From JBEISR01 sp044371425 (GTDB lineage Bacteria; Planctomycetota; Planctomycetia; Pirellulales; Pirellulaceae): a stretch of 64,000 nucleotides of DNA. How positions within the stretch are numbered: position 1 is the first letter of the stretch; each line of letters opens with the position of its first letter. Shown here piece by piece: positions 27,575 through 34,935 of this stretch. The notes under the pieces are model-generated. The model was not told the DNA's origin. It saw only the letters and a program-made list of their open reading frames with translations, and ran no database searches. The stretch lies in NCBI GenBank assembly GCA_044371425.1, contig JBILTR010000015.1, positions 62,001-126,000 of the forward strand. Direction: 5' to 3'. Both the position numbers and the translations under genes were made by a program.

Positions 27575-28171
27575 ATGCGTTCCTGGAGATTCAAGATCGA
27601 GGCGGCAATTTGCTTGCTAGCCGCCTCGATCGGACTTTGGAAGATCGGAGAACTACGGCCAAGGTGGATGCAGCTGCATTCGGCTCACCAAAAACTGCTG
27701 GAACAGGTCCAGCCACTGAAAGTCATCGATCCCGACCGACCGCAAGTGCGGCTCCGTAGCCGCGAGGGCTTCGATTTTCTTTTCGACTGCTACCTTCCTG
27801 TCGGCAACGGATCGGTGGTTTTGAGAACCTCCCAGATGGAGCAGCGGCAATCGTTGCTGGGAAACAAACCGCAATGGGCCATGTTCCGCATCCGATTGGA
27901 ACCAGGCGATCCGCAGTCCTTTCTCTTCTACGCGGGACCTCAGGGCTTTTCGAGAACCACTCTGGCGCTCGGTAGTCATGCCCTCTTGCTGATGGAGAAC
28001 CCGGAGACGGTGCAGGTAGAGCTGCCGGGCTATGGCCAAGACGTCGTCTTGGATGATCCCGAGAAGCCCCTGCCATTGCTGAGCCTTTCCATCGATCCAG
28101 TATCGGACGACCGCAGTAACACGACCGCGAAACGAACCGCCATCTTCCAAGCGGAGCTGCAATGGGAGTGA
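27575..28171 (+). CDS. Hypothetical single-pass membrane protein, frr-linked (A)
   Basis: 198 aa, not recognised. One N-terminal membrane segment (IEAAICLLAASIGLWKIG, about 8-25) is followed by a short heptad-like stretch (LHSAHQKLLEQVQPL) and a beta-rich domain of about 150 residues. It begins 7 nt after frr and overlaps the next gene by 10 nt, so all three are probably co-transcribed. The next protein has the same plan (TM, short helix ending before a VxxxDxxx turn, beta domain), so the pair may form a complex. Envelope location inferred. Confidence 0.75.
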   Translation: MRSWRFKIEAAICLLAASIGLWKIGELRPRWMQLHSAHQKLLEQVQPLKVIDPDRPQVRLRSREGFDFLFDCYLPVGNGSVVLRTSQMEQRQSLLGNKPQWAMFRIRLEPGDPQSFLFYAGPQGFSRTTLALGSHALLLMENPETVQVELPGYGQDVVLDDPEKPLPLLSLSIDPVSDDRSNTTAKRTAIFQAELQWE

Positions 28172-28848
28172 ATGCAGAAGAGTCTGGCGAAGAGGAAATC
28201 GCCGCGAAACCAGGGCGACGCCGTTGGCTCCAACTTCAACTGACCAGCCTACTGATGCTGCTGGCAGTTGTTGCCATTTGGGTCCAGTGGTTTTCTATGC
28301 ACCGACAGATCCAACAGCTCGAAAAAGAGGTCCCGCAGCTCCAGCAACTTTGCGAATCCTTGGTGCCGGTCGATTCCAGCCAATGCTACCTCTTCAAGCC
28401 CCCCAGTAGCTTCGAAGAGGATATCCGCTGGCAAATCCATATCCCGCAAGGACAGAAACGAAGGCTGACTTTGGGAGGCCAGTGGAAATTTCTCGATCGC
28501 TTCCCGAAAGATAGCAGCGATGCCAAGACGGTGATGCTTGGCGAGGGAATGCATCGCCTCCACTTGAGCAGAAAGACGTCGCAATCCGATCTGACATGGG
28601 TTGTCCAGCTCGACGGCAACGTTGTTTTCGAGAAAAAGATCGAGATGAAAAACGGTGAGCCCGGTTGGGTCGGATACGAACCGGACTTGAGCGTACCGCT
28701 CACTTTGGGTGAACGTGTCGCGAAGCGATTCTTTCATCGCGAAACGAAAGACCCAAATCCGACCATCACCACCGTACCATCGCAAATTGCTACCGACGAC
28801 TCAGCCGACGCCCAAGGAATCATCCTGCTTCTCTCCGAAGCCCAATAG
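28162..28848 (+). CDS. Hypothetical single-pass membrane protein, frr-linked (B)
   Basis: 228 aa, not recognised. A short basic N-terminus (KPGRRRWLQLQL) precedes one membrane helix (LTSLLMLLAVVAIWVQWF, about 28-45), then a coiled coil (QIQQLEKEVPQLQQLCESL) and a beta-rich domain. It starts 10 nt inside the preceding gene and shares its layout. The RWLQLQLTSLLMLLAVVA start is of a type common in planctomycete membrane proteins. Its stop codon lies inside a hairpin at 28846-28874. Confidence 0.78.
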   Translation: MGVNAEESGEEEIAAKPGRRRWLQLQLTSLLMLLAVVAIWVQWFSMHRQIQQLEKEVPQLQQLCESLVPVDSSQCYLFKPPSSFEEDIRWQIHIPQGQKRRLTLGGQWKFLDRFPKDSSDAKTVMLGEGMHRLHLSRKTSQSDLTWVVQLDGNVVFEKKIEMKNGEPGWVGYEPDLSVPLTLGERVAKRFFHRETKDPNPTITTVPSQIATDDSADAQGIILLLSEAQ

Positions 28849-28874
28849 CTCAGGCCTCGAATGGCTCTGAGCTA
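28846..28874. terminator. Hairpin between convergent genes
   Basis: TAGCTCAGGCC pairs with GGC-T-CTGAGCTA: an 8-bp stem plus 3 bp across a one-base bulge, loop tcgaat. It starts on the stop codon of the plus-strand membrane protein and lies just 3' of the sigma-factor gene, so it can serve both. No T-run, so it may act as an RNA 3' end rather than as an intrinsic terminator. Confidence 0.5.
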
Positions 28875-28890
28875 GGAATCGGCGCGAGCA

Positions 28891-29928
28891 TCAAGAGGCT
28901 TCCGCGAGAGCGAAGTCGTCTACCGGTAGCGGCAGGTCTTCACTGGATCCCGCCAAATCACGAAGCTTATCGAGTGCGCGTTTTTCCAGTTGGCGGACTC
29001 GTTCCTTCGAAACACCAAGAATGTCGGCCAGACGCTGCAGCGTTTGCACCTTGCGGTGCCCGCCCAACGAAAACCGCGCCCGAATGATCAGTTGCTCCCG
29101 GCGATCCAGAAGACTAAGCAAATTCGAAAGGCGACTGCGAAGCTGCTCCCAGCGAACGTCATCGATCGAAGAGGAGCGATCAGGCGATTCGACATCCAAC
29201 CCCGTCTCTTCCAAACTAGCTGCTTGCTTCTGCCGTTCCTTCTGCTTGGTCATCACCATGCGATAGGAGTTGCGGCGCACCACTTGAGTTGCGTAAGTGC
29301 TGAAACGGAAACCGCGGTCATAATCGAACTTATCGATCGCACGAAGAAGTGCCATCGCGCCATCGCTTAGCAGATCGTCGAACGAATTGAACGAGTTGAC
29401 AAATTTCTTGACGATCGAAATCACCAGCCGCATGTTTGCTTTCAGCAACGCATCTCGATGCCAATCTGCAGCCTTCAGCAAACCTTCGATCCGCATCAGA
29501 TCGTACTGACTCGACTTCTCCGGATGCAGACGGCTCTGGTACTGCTGAGCCCGAAACCGAAGGTAATTCATTCGCTGGAAATGTGCCTTCTCCTCAGCAG
29601 GGCTCAGCAAACGCGTCTCGCACAGGCGAGCCAAGTGCGGGGGAAGATTGGCGACGCGGACCGGCTTGCCGACGGCTGGTGGGCACCCCGTACCCAAAAG
29701 GATGTCACCCAGAAATTTCGCCTCAGCCCCTGGCTGAGAGAACTCTTCATTCCCGATGAAGTCAATTTCCTGCTGGAGTCGCCGGCGAATCTGGTCCGCC
29801 AGTGCTCCTTCCTCCTGCTGGACCGCCTGAGATGTCTGGCAGAAGGAGACAAACGACTGCTCCAACGCCTTTTTGCGAAAGGTCATGGTCGGACTCTTGC
29901 GACTGGCTACCGTCCCTGCTCGGCTCAT
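28891..29928 (-). CDS. Divergent sigma-70 family RNA polymerase sigma factor
   Basis: 345 aa. Region 2 is clear (ANMRLVISIVKKFVNSFNSF, DLLSDGAMALLRAIDKFDYD, RGFRFSTYATQVVRRNSYR, about 165-230) and region 4 carries the helix-turn-helix LADILGVSKERVRQLEKRAL (about 300-325). The region 2.4 / 3.0 junction reads YATQVVRRNSYRM instead of the YATWWIRQAI of housekeeping sigma, so the tryptophans involved in -10 melting are missing. No region 1.1; the first 130 residues are unlike RpoD. Likely an alternative group sigma with its own promoter preference. ATG at 29928 with GAGGTG 5 nt upstream, preferred over an adjacent TTG. Confidence 0.9.
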   Translation of the reverse strand: MSRAGTVASRKSPTMTFRKKALEQSFVSFCQTSQAVQQEEGALADQIRRRLQQEIDFIGNEEFSQPGAEAKFLGDILLGTGCPPAVGKPVRVANLPPHLARLCETRLLSPAEEKAHFQRMNYLRFRAQQYQSRLHPEKSSQYDLMRIEGLLKAADWHRDALLKANMRLVISIVKKFVNSFNSFDDLLSDGAMALLRAIDKFDYDRGFRFSTYATQVVRRNSYRMVMTKQKERQKQAASLEETGLDVESPDRSSSIDDVRWEQLRSRLSNLLSLLDRREQLIIRARFSLGGHRKVQTLQRLADILGVSKERVRQLEKRALDKLRDLAGSSEDLPLPVDDFALAEAS

Positions 29929-30155
29929 CAATTCACCTCGCTATTCAACGATGCTCAAAACGACCACATCGACCGAAACGTTCAAATCGTCCACGCCAGC
30001 AATATATCGGACTTTCCGCTCGCGAACAACAGATTCTCCAGGTTTTACCAAAAAATCGAAAATATTTGATTTTTCACACCAACTACTTGCTTTGGACTGG
30101 ACGATTTTCATAGAGTGCTACGAGCGGATGTTTAGGTCGGTTTGCACGTTTTACG
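29929..30155. other. Divergent promoter region, sigma factor / MerR-B12-like regulator
   Basis: About 227 AT-richer bases between two divergent regulator genes. TTGCTT near 30089 and CATAGAGT near 30108-30115 could be a -35/-10-like pair for the plus-strand regulator, but this is weak. MerR-type autoregulatory operators are expected here; no clear palindrome was found. Confidence 0.3.
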
Positions 30156-31109
30156 GTGAATGCCTTGGACGAACAGCTAACTACCAAACAGGTCGCAGAC
30201 GTTCTTCGGGTCAGCGAGTCATCGGTGAAGCGATGGTGCGACTCGGGGGTGATCCCTACCGTGCGGACGGTGGGTGGCCACCGTCGGATCGCTCGCAGTG
30301 CGTTGATCCAGTTCCTGAAGAGCGCTGCTGGACGGGATGATCGAGGGCTGATCAGCGGCGACCAGCTGGCAAGGATGGGAGTCGAACTGGAGTCGCTTCA
30401 AGAGGAAAAAGACTCTGCACCTCCTCCCAGACCCACAGGTAGCCTCGACCAGCAGCGTCTGAGGGAAGCCTTCGAGGAAGCGCTTTTGCGCGGGGATGAA
30501 GCCGGTAGTCGGCGGGCTCTAACGCAGTGGTATCAGGCCGAACGAGCTTTTGCACCGCTGGCAGACGAGCTGATCGCCAAGACGTTCCATCGCTTGGGTG
30601 ATCTTTGGGAGTGCAACCAGATCGAGATCTACCAGGAGAGGCGGAGCGCAGAACTCTGCGTTCGTTTGGTGCACGAATTGCGTCGCATGGTGGTCGATCC
30701 ACCGCCGGAGGCACCTTTGGCGATGGGCGCAACGCCTGAGTTTGACCCCTATTCGCTACCCAATCAACTCATCGAACTGGTGCTGCGAGAAAGTGGTTGG
30801 AGGACTCATGCATTGGGGAGCAACCTTCCCTTTGAGACGCTTGCCTCCGCTGTTGCGACCCACCGCCCCCGCTTGTTTTGGCTGAGCGTCTCACACATCG
30901 AGAACATCCCAACCTTTCTTAGGCGGTATCAGGACTTTGCGGAGTCTCTGCCCAAGGAAGTGACCATGGTGGTGGGTGGACGAGCCTTGACGGACGAGGT
31001 GCGTCCGAAAATGAAATACGCGGCTCACTGCGACAACCTCAGGCAATTAGCCGACTTCGCCGCTGCCCTGCGCGGTCAACGGCAAACCTGGGGCGACCGA
31101 GACAATTAG
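30156..31109 (+). CDS. MerR/CarH-like regulator with a cobalamin-domain fold lacking the ligand histidines
   Basis: 317 aa. N-terminal excisionase/MerR-type winged helix (about 8-55; TTKQVADVLRVSESSVKRW, TVGGHRRI), then a helical capping domain (about 98-180) and a Rossmann-like B12-binding domain (about 188-310; SWSV-like strands, MVVGGRAL). In CarH/CarA-type proteins the cap has W-x9-E-H and the Rossmann part D-x-H-x-x-G. Here they read W151-x9-E161-R162 and D197-P-Y199-S-L-P, so both histidines are replaced. It probably senses light or a ligand without standard His-on cobalamin, or not at all. GTG start, weak ribosome binding site. Divergent from the sigma-factor gene. Confidence 0.88.
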   Translation: MNALDEQLTTKQVADVLRVSESSVKRWCDSGVIPTVRTVGGHRRIARSALIQFLKSAAGRDDRGLISGDQLARMGVELESLQEEKDSAPPPRPTGSLDQQRLREAFEEALLRGDEAGSRRALTQWYQAERAFAPLADELIAKTFHRLGDLWECNQIEIYQERRSAELCVRLVHELRRMVVDPPPEAPLAMGATPEFDPYSLPNQLIELVLRESGWRTHALGSNLPFETLASAVATHRPRLFWLSVSHIENIPTFLRRYQDFAESLPKEVTMVVGGRALTDEVRPKMKYAAHCDNLRQLADFAAALRGQRQTWGDRDN

Positions 31110-31116
31110 AAGCTTC

Positions 31117-31140
31117 CTTCGGGCAACGATCACCCCGAAG
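31117..31140 (+). terminator. Hairpin after the MerR/CarH-like gene
   Basis: CTTCGGG pairs with CCCGAAG across a 10-nt loop, 7 nt after the stop codon. There is no T-run directly after, so transcript-end function is a guess. Confidence 0.4.
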
Positions 31141-31221
31141 AGAACTGCTGGTCCGAATGATCGGTGGATGACCAAGCGATACGACGACTTCTCTTTTTAT
31201 TCCTCATGAGGGCTGGCAAGC

Positions 31222-32478
31222 ATGCAACGACGGCAATTCGCTCAAGGTGTTTTGGGTAGCTTCCTGGTCAGCCAACTGGTCGATCGCTCGCAGGCTGCAG
31301 ACCGCTTCCAGGAGAAATGGCCTGGTTGGCGGGGTGTGCATCGCGACGGCAAATCGACGGCTCGCCAATGGCCCCAGTCGCTTGATGAAGACCACCTGAA
31401 GCTCTCTTGGGAAATCCCATTGGATCTTGGATATTCGGGCCCCATCGTCGACGGCCAAAATGTCTATGTCACTGAAACGGTAGGGAAGAAGTCGGAGTCG
31501 GTACGGGCTCTGGATCGTGCTTCGGGCGAGCAGAAGTGGACGACTTCCTGGGAGGGCGCGATGTCGGTGCCCTTCTTCGCGAAGTCCAATGGCGACTGGA
31601 TTCGTTCCACTCCTGCCTGCGACGGCCAGCGACTTTATGTTGCAGGGATGCGGGACGTTCTGGTCGCGCTGAATATCGCCGACGGTAGCGAGGCATGGAA
31701 AGTTGACTTTCCGAAGCAGTTTGGAAGTGAACTTCCGTCCTTCGGCTTTGTCTGCTCACCTCTGGTCGACGGGGATTGGCTGTACGTTCAGGCGGGCGGC
31801 GGTGTCTGCAAGCTGAAAGCAGCGACCGGAGAACTGGTCTGGAAGAAGCTGGATGATGGCGGAGGCATGAACGGCAGCGCCTTCAGTTCTCCAATTCTTG
31901 CCACGCTGCACGACCGACTTCAATTGCTGGTGCAGACACGGACCACGTTGGTAGGCCTAGACCCTGAATCGGGCGAGACGCTTTGGAGCAAACCGATTGA
32001 AGCGTTCCGAGGGATGAATATTCTGACCCCAACCGTCTATCAAAACTCAATTTTCACCAGCAGCTACGGAGGCAAAAGCTGGCGATATGACGTCGGGCCG
32101 AAGGAAGGCCCCTGGGATGTCGCGACGGCCTGGGAGAACAAGGTCCAAGGCTACATGTCCAGCCCCATCCTGATCGGGTCCCACCTCTTCCTGCACTTGC
32201 GAAACCAGCGATTCGTCTGCATCGACATGGAGAGCGGGAAGGAACTCTGGACCACCCGCCCGTTCGGGAAGTACTGGAGCATGGTCTCCAACGGGGAGCA
32301 AATTCTGGCGCTCGACGAACAAGGGAAACTGTTCCTCATCGATGCCGATCCGACAGAGTTTCGGATGGTATCGGAGCGAAAGGTTTCCGAGGAAGAGAGC
32401 TGGGCGCATTTGGCCGTCGTCGACGACCAAGTCTTCGTGCGTCACCTGAAGGGCCTATCGGTCTATCAGTGGACTTGA
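31222..32478 (+). CDS. Secreted PQQ-like beta-propeller repeat protein
   Basis: 418 aa. Signal peptide starting MQRRQFAQGVLGSFLVSQLV with an Arg pair (Tat-like, but short). Blades of the PQQ/BamB type repeat along the protein: VRALDRASGEQKWTTSW, LVALNIADGSEAWKVDF, VCKLKAATGELVWKKL, LVGLDPESGETLWSKP and FVCIDMESGKELWTTRP. Planctomycetes carry many such proteins, mostly of unknown role; it may be a scaffold or a quinoprotein relative, but no catalytic PQQ residues are evident. ATG at 31222 with GAGGG about 9 nt upstream. Convergent with the histidine kinase downstream. Confidence 0.88.
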   Translation: MQRRQFAQGVLGSFLVSQLVDRSQAADRFQEKWPGWRGVHRDGKSTARQWPQSLDEDHLKLSWEIPLDLGYSGPIVDGQNVYVTETVGKKSESVRALDRASGEQKWTTSWEGAMSVPFFAKSNGDWIRSTPACDGQRLYVAGMRDVLVALNIADGSEAWKVDFPKQFGSELPSFGFVCSPLVDGDWLYVQAGGGVCKLKAATGELVWKKLDDGGGMNGSAFSSPILATLHDRLQLLVQTRTTLVGLDPESGETLWSKPIEAFRGMNILTPTVYQNSIFTSSYGGKSWRYDVGPKEGPWDVATAWENKVQGYMSSPILIGSHLFLHLRNQRFVCIDMESGKELWTTRPFGKYWSMVSNGEQILALDEQGKLFLIDADPTEFRMVSERKVSEEESWAHLAVVDDQVFVRHLKGLSVYQWT

Positions 32479-32926
32479 TTCTCACGAGGGCACGGACATC
32501 TGGCCAAAATCAGGCCGCTAAAGACCAAGCCATTGGTCTTAGCGGCCAACTGAATCTGTCGGGCCCCATGACTTCTTGCGATCTCATGCAGTTCTAACCA
32601 CTGGGTTGGCGCGAAATCGCGATGGCACGAAGCCATAGGGGCCAGGACGCAATTGCGATGATTGCTTGGCCATCCTGTCGACCTTTTCTGTGGGCTGCGA
32701 CCTTTGGGGTTGCCAATCGAATTGGCGTGGCAAATCGAGCGGCGATAGGTGTGACGCTCTCGACGATAGACCATCGTCTCGTTCTTCCTCGCGGAAGACC
32801 AACCAGCCCCCACCCCCGATCGAAAGGGCTATCGCAAGACATAGACCTCTCTGCCCTGTCGTCGACGGACAGTTTTTCCCTCGGCGGCAGTAGATCGCCG
32901 ACCGCAGCAATCCCAGATGGACATCT
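32479..32926. other. Intergenic stretch between convergent genes
   Basis: About 448 bases. It contains the long hairpin at 32513-32547 and otherwise nothing recognisable; open frames here lack protein-like features. Confidence 0.5.
32513..32547. terminator. Long hairpin after the beta-propeller gene
   Basis: Left arm GGCCGCTAAAGACCAA and right arm TTGGTCTTAGCGGCC pair over 15 bp with a single bulged A and a 4-nt loop (gcca), 34 nt after the stop codon. Very stable; no T-run follows, so it may stabilise mRNA 3' ends for the convergent pair. Confidence 0.6.
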
Positions 32927-33802
32927 TTAGGATGCTTGACGGCCGGTTCGGATCTGGTTGCTGGCCGCCAGGGTGGGGAACCGAATCGAGATGCTGGTTC
33001 CTTTTCCCAGCGCACTCTCGACTCGGATCTTCGCCTGATGTTTTTCGAGGATCTTTTTGCACTCGGCCAGCCCCAGACCAACACCACCCTTGCCGGTGCT
33101 GTCGGGTCCCTTTTTGGTCGTGAAATAGGGATCGAACATCTTCCGCATTTGGGCCGGCGTCATTCCACAGCCGCTGTCGCGGACGGTGCATTGGACCGAG
33201 TTGGTGGCAGGATCGGCCTGGAGTGAAACCTGAACTTCCCCCCCATCGGTGATCGCCTGCCTGGCATTGGTCAGCAGATTGATCAGGACGCGCTGAAGTT
33301 GCGATGCATCCCCCAGAATTTCCGGCACGGCTTCGATCTGCCTTTCCAAAGCGATGCGGAACTTCTGGAATTCCCTTTCCATCAGCAGCAGCGAATCCTC
33401 CAGGAGCGGTTGCAGCTTTAGCGGCTCCATCTCCCCGCTACCAGGGCGCGCCAGCCCCAGGACGACGGTGGTCAGACGAGCGGCTTTTTCCGAAGCTGCT
33501 ACGATCTTTTGAAACGCCTGGTCGCGGGTCGCGGCGTCAGGGTAACGCATACCCATCCGGGCGTAGTTCAGAATCGTCATCAGCAGATTGTTGAATTCGT
33601 GAGTGACGGTCCCTGTCAGCTCACCAACGCTGGCCAATCGCTCCAACTCCCTAACCCTCTGCTGCAGCCCATGCAGCTCCGCCTCCAACGATTCCCGCTC
33701 CTGGATTTCCATCCAATGCACCCTGCTAGCATTTCCAGCCTGCTTGATGGGTCGTATCGACCCCGCCCCGGTTTCTCCATCGACGCACCAAAGACGGATC
33801 AT
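32927..33802 (-). CDS. Soluble sensor histidine kinase
   Basis: About 291 aa without membrane segments. A coiled coil (EIQERESLEAELHGLQQRV) leads to HisKA with phospho-acceptor His in GTVTHEFNNLLMTILNYAR (a THEFNN, NtrB-like H box), then HATPase with N box LINLLTNARQAI and G boxes RDSGCGMTPAQM and GKGGVGLGLAECKKI. NtrB-like kinases often pair with sigma-54 activators; no regulator is adjacent. The start is uncertain: ATG at 33802 is used, while 33712 (AGGG 8 nt upstream) and 33874 are in frame; the last would overlap the divergent gene. Confidence 0.85.
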   Translation of the reverse strand: MIRLWCVDGETGAGSIRPIKQAGNASRVHWMEIQERESLEAELHGLQQRVRELERLASVGELTGTVTHEFNNLLMTILNYARMGMRYPDAATRDQAFQKIVAASEKAARLTTVVLGLARPGSGEMEPLKLQPLLEDSLLLMEREFQKFRIALERQIEAVPEILGDASQLQRVLINLLTNARQAITDGGEVQVSLQADPATNSVQCTVRDSGCGMTPAQMRKMFDPYFTTKKGPDSTGKGGVGLGLAECKKILEKHQAKIRVESALGKGTSISIRFPTLAASNQIRTGRQAS

Positions 33803-33872
33803 TAGGATTTCGTCGCGGACAAGGCAGCGGAGGCGAGGGATACGTTCGAATTGGGGACGATGGAGATTCTGC

Positions 33873-34190
33873 ATGGACGAGGCAGTTCGCAACGGGCCGA
33901 TCTACACGATCGATTTACTAGAAGAAGCACTACAGCTGGCGAAAGCATGCGGTTATCAGATTCGGATGGAGCCGCTTGGGGGTGCGAAGGGCGGGCTTTG
34001 CAGGCTGGCCGGTTGCTGGATCGTGATGCTGGATCCGCGGAGCACTCCGGTGGACCATCTGGAGATTTTGGCCGATTGCCTTCCCTGGGATGCTGCAGAT
34101 CGTCCCAGCCCTGCCCTGCGGCGCTGGCTGCAGCGGTATCGCGACCGCAGCTCTTCGGTCCGAGGAAACTTTCAGCTGACGGCTGGCTGA
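33873..34190 (+). CDS. Small conserved-type hypothetical protein
   Basis: 105 aa, no signal or membrane segment. Layout: helix (IDLLEEALQLAKACGYQI), LGGAKGGLCRLAGCWIVML strand-loop-strand, then VDHLEILADCLPW. It resembles, from memory, a short planctomycete family with an LGGxGGG/C-FV-D pattern and no known function. The ATG at 33873 has GGAG 7 nt upstream; a longer in-frame upstream extension runs inside the kinase gene on the other strand and is rejected. Divergent from the kinase. Confidence 0.65.
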   Translation: MDEAVRNGPIYTIDLLEEALQLAKACGYQIRMEPLGGAKGGLCRLAGCWIVMLDPRSTPVDHLEILADCLPWDAADRPSPALRRWLQRYRDRSSSVRGNFQLTAG

Positions 34191-34546
34191 CCTGAGCCGC
34201 CTCGCGGCCTCCTAACTGGCAGGTCCAACTCGAATGATGGCAGGTGGCGATCACCCCACTGCCTTAGATTGAAAAGCCGATGGTAAGTCACCAGACGGCC
34301 TGCACCGGAAGAAAAGCCTACAAAGGACCTACGGCGCCTCCGACTGCCCCTTGGAAACTCGCCCTCCCTCGTCAGCAACTCGCCGCGACAGCCACCGGGT
34401 GCCAACTGCTTCACGAAAGACCAACCGATGACAAGGCGGCTTCCAGGCGATCACGTCCTATCGGATCGGTAGAGGCATGCCCGTTCTCTGGCAGTGCCCG
34501 TTCTTTGGCAGCGGCCCTATGGCTGGGGGTGCGCTTCAGGGGGCTG
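34191..34546. other. Intergenic stretch with a short tandem repeat
   Basis: About 356 bases between convergent genes, without gene-like frames. Two adjacent 17-bp units, TGCCCGTTCTCTGGCAG and TGCCCGTTCTTTGGCAG, occupy 34478-34511. Confidence 0.5.
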
Positions 34547-34879
34547 TCAGTAGCGAGGCACCGAGGGATCGATTTCTAGCGACCATGCATCGATTCCGCC
34601 GGCGAGGCTTTGAGCCTCTGGATAGCCATTGCGACGTAGCCAGTGCGTGGCCCTCAGGCTTCGCATCCCGTGATGGCAGTGCACCACCACCGGTTGGTTA
34701 GCGTCTAGCTGCAATTGGCCAAAAGCCTCCTCCCAACGGCTCAGCGGCACCAGCAAGGCACCGTCGATTTTGGCGATCGCGTACTCATCGTCCTCGCGGC
34801 AATCGATCAGGCAAAAAGGCTGCTGGTTCTCGATCAACAGATGGAGCTGGGCGGGAGTGATTTCGATGGGTGCGGTCAT
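34547..34879 (-). CDS. Rhodanese-domain protein
   Basis: 110-aa single-domain sulfurtransferase. The active-site loop VVVHCHHGMRS carries the catalytic Cys; it is preceded by CLIDCREDDEYAIAKIDGAL, the standard CH2A motif. Like the GlpE/MoeB C-terminal type; it moves persulfide sulfur to an unknown acceptor. ATG start. Located 56 nt downstream of acs on the same strand, so possibly co-transcribed. Confidence 0.9.
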   Translation of the reverse strand: MTAPIEITPAQLHLLIENQQPFCLIDCREDDEYAIAKIDGALLVPLSRWEEAFGQLQLDANQPVVVHCHHGMRSLRATHWLRRNGYPEAQSLAGGIDAWSLEIDPSVPRY

Positions 34880-34935
34880 GGATGGGGTTCCAGCGGGGTT
34901 AGGTATTCCAAGCGGTCAACAAAACGGATGCAAGA

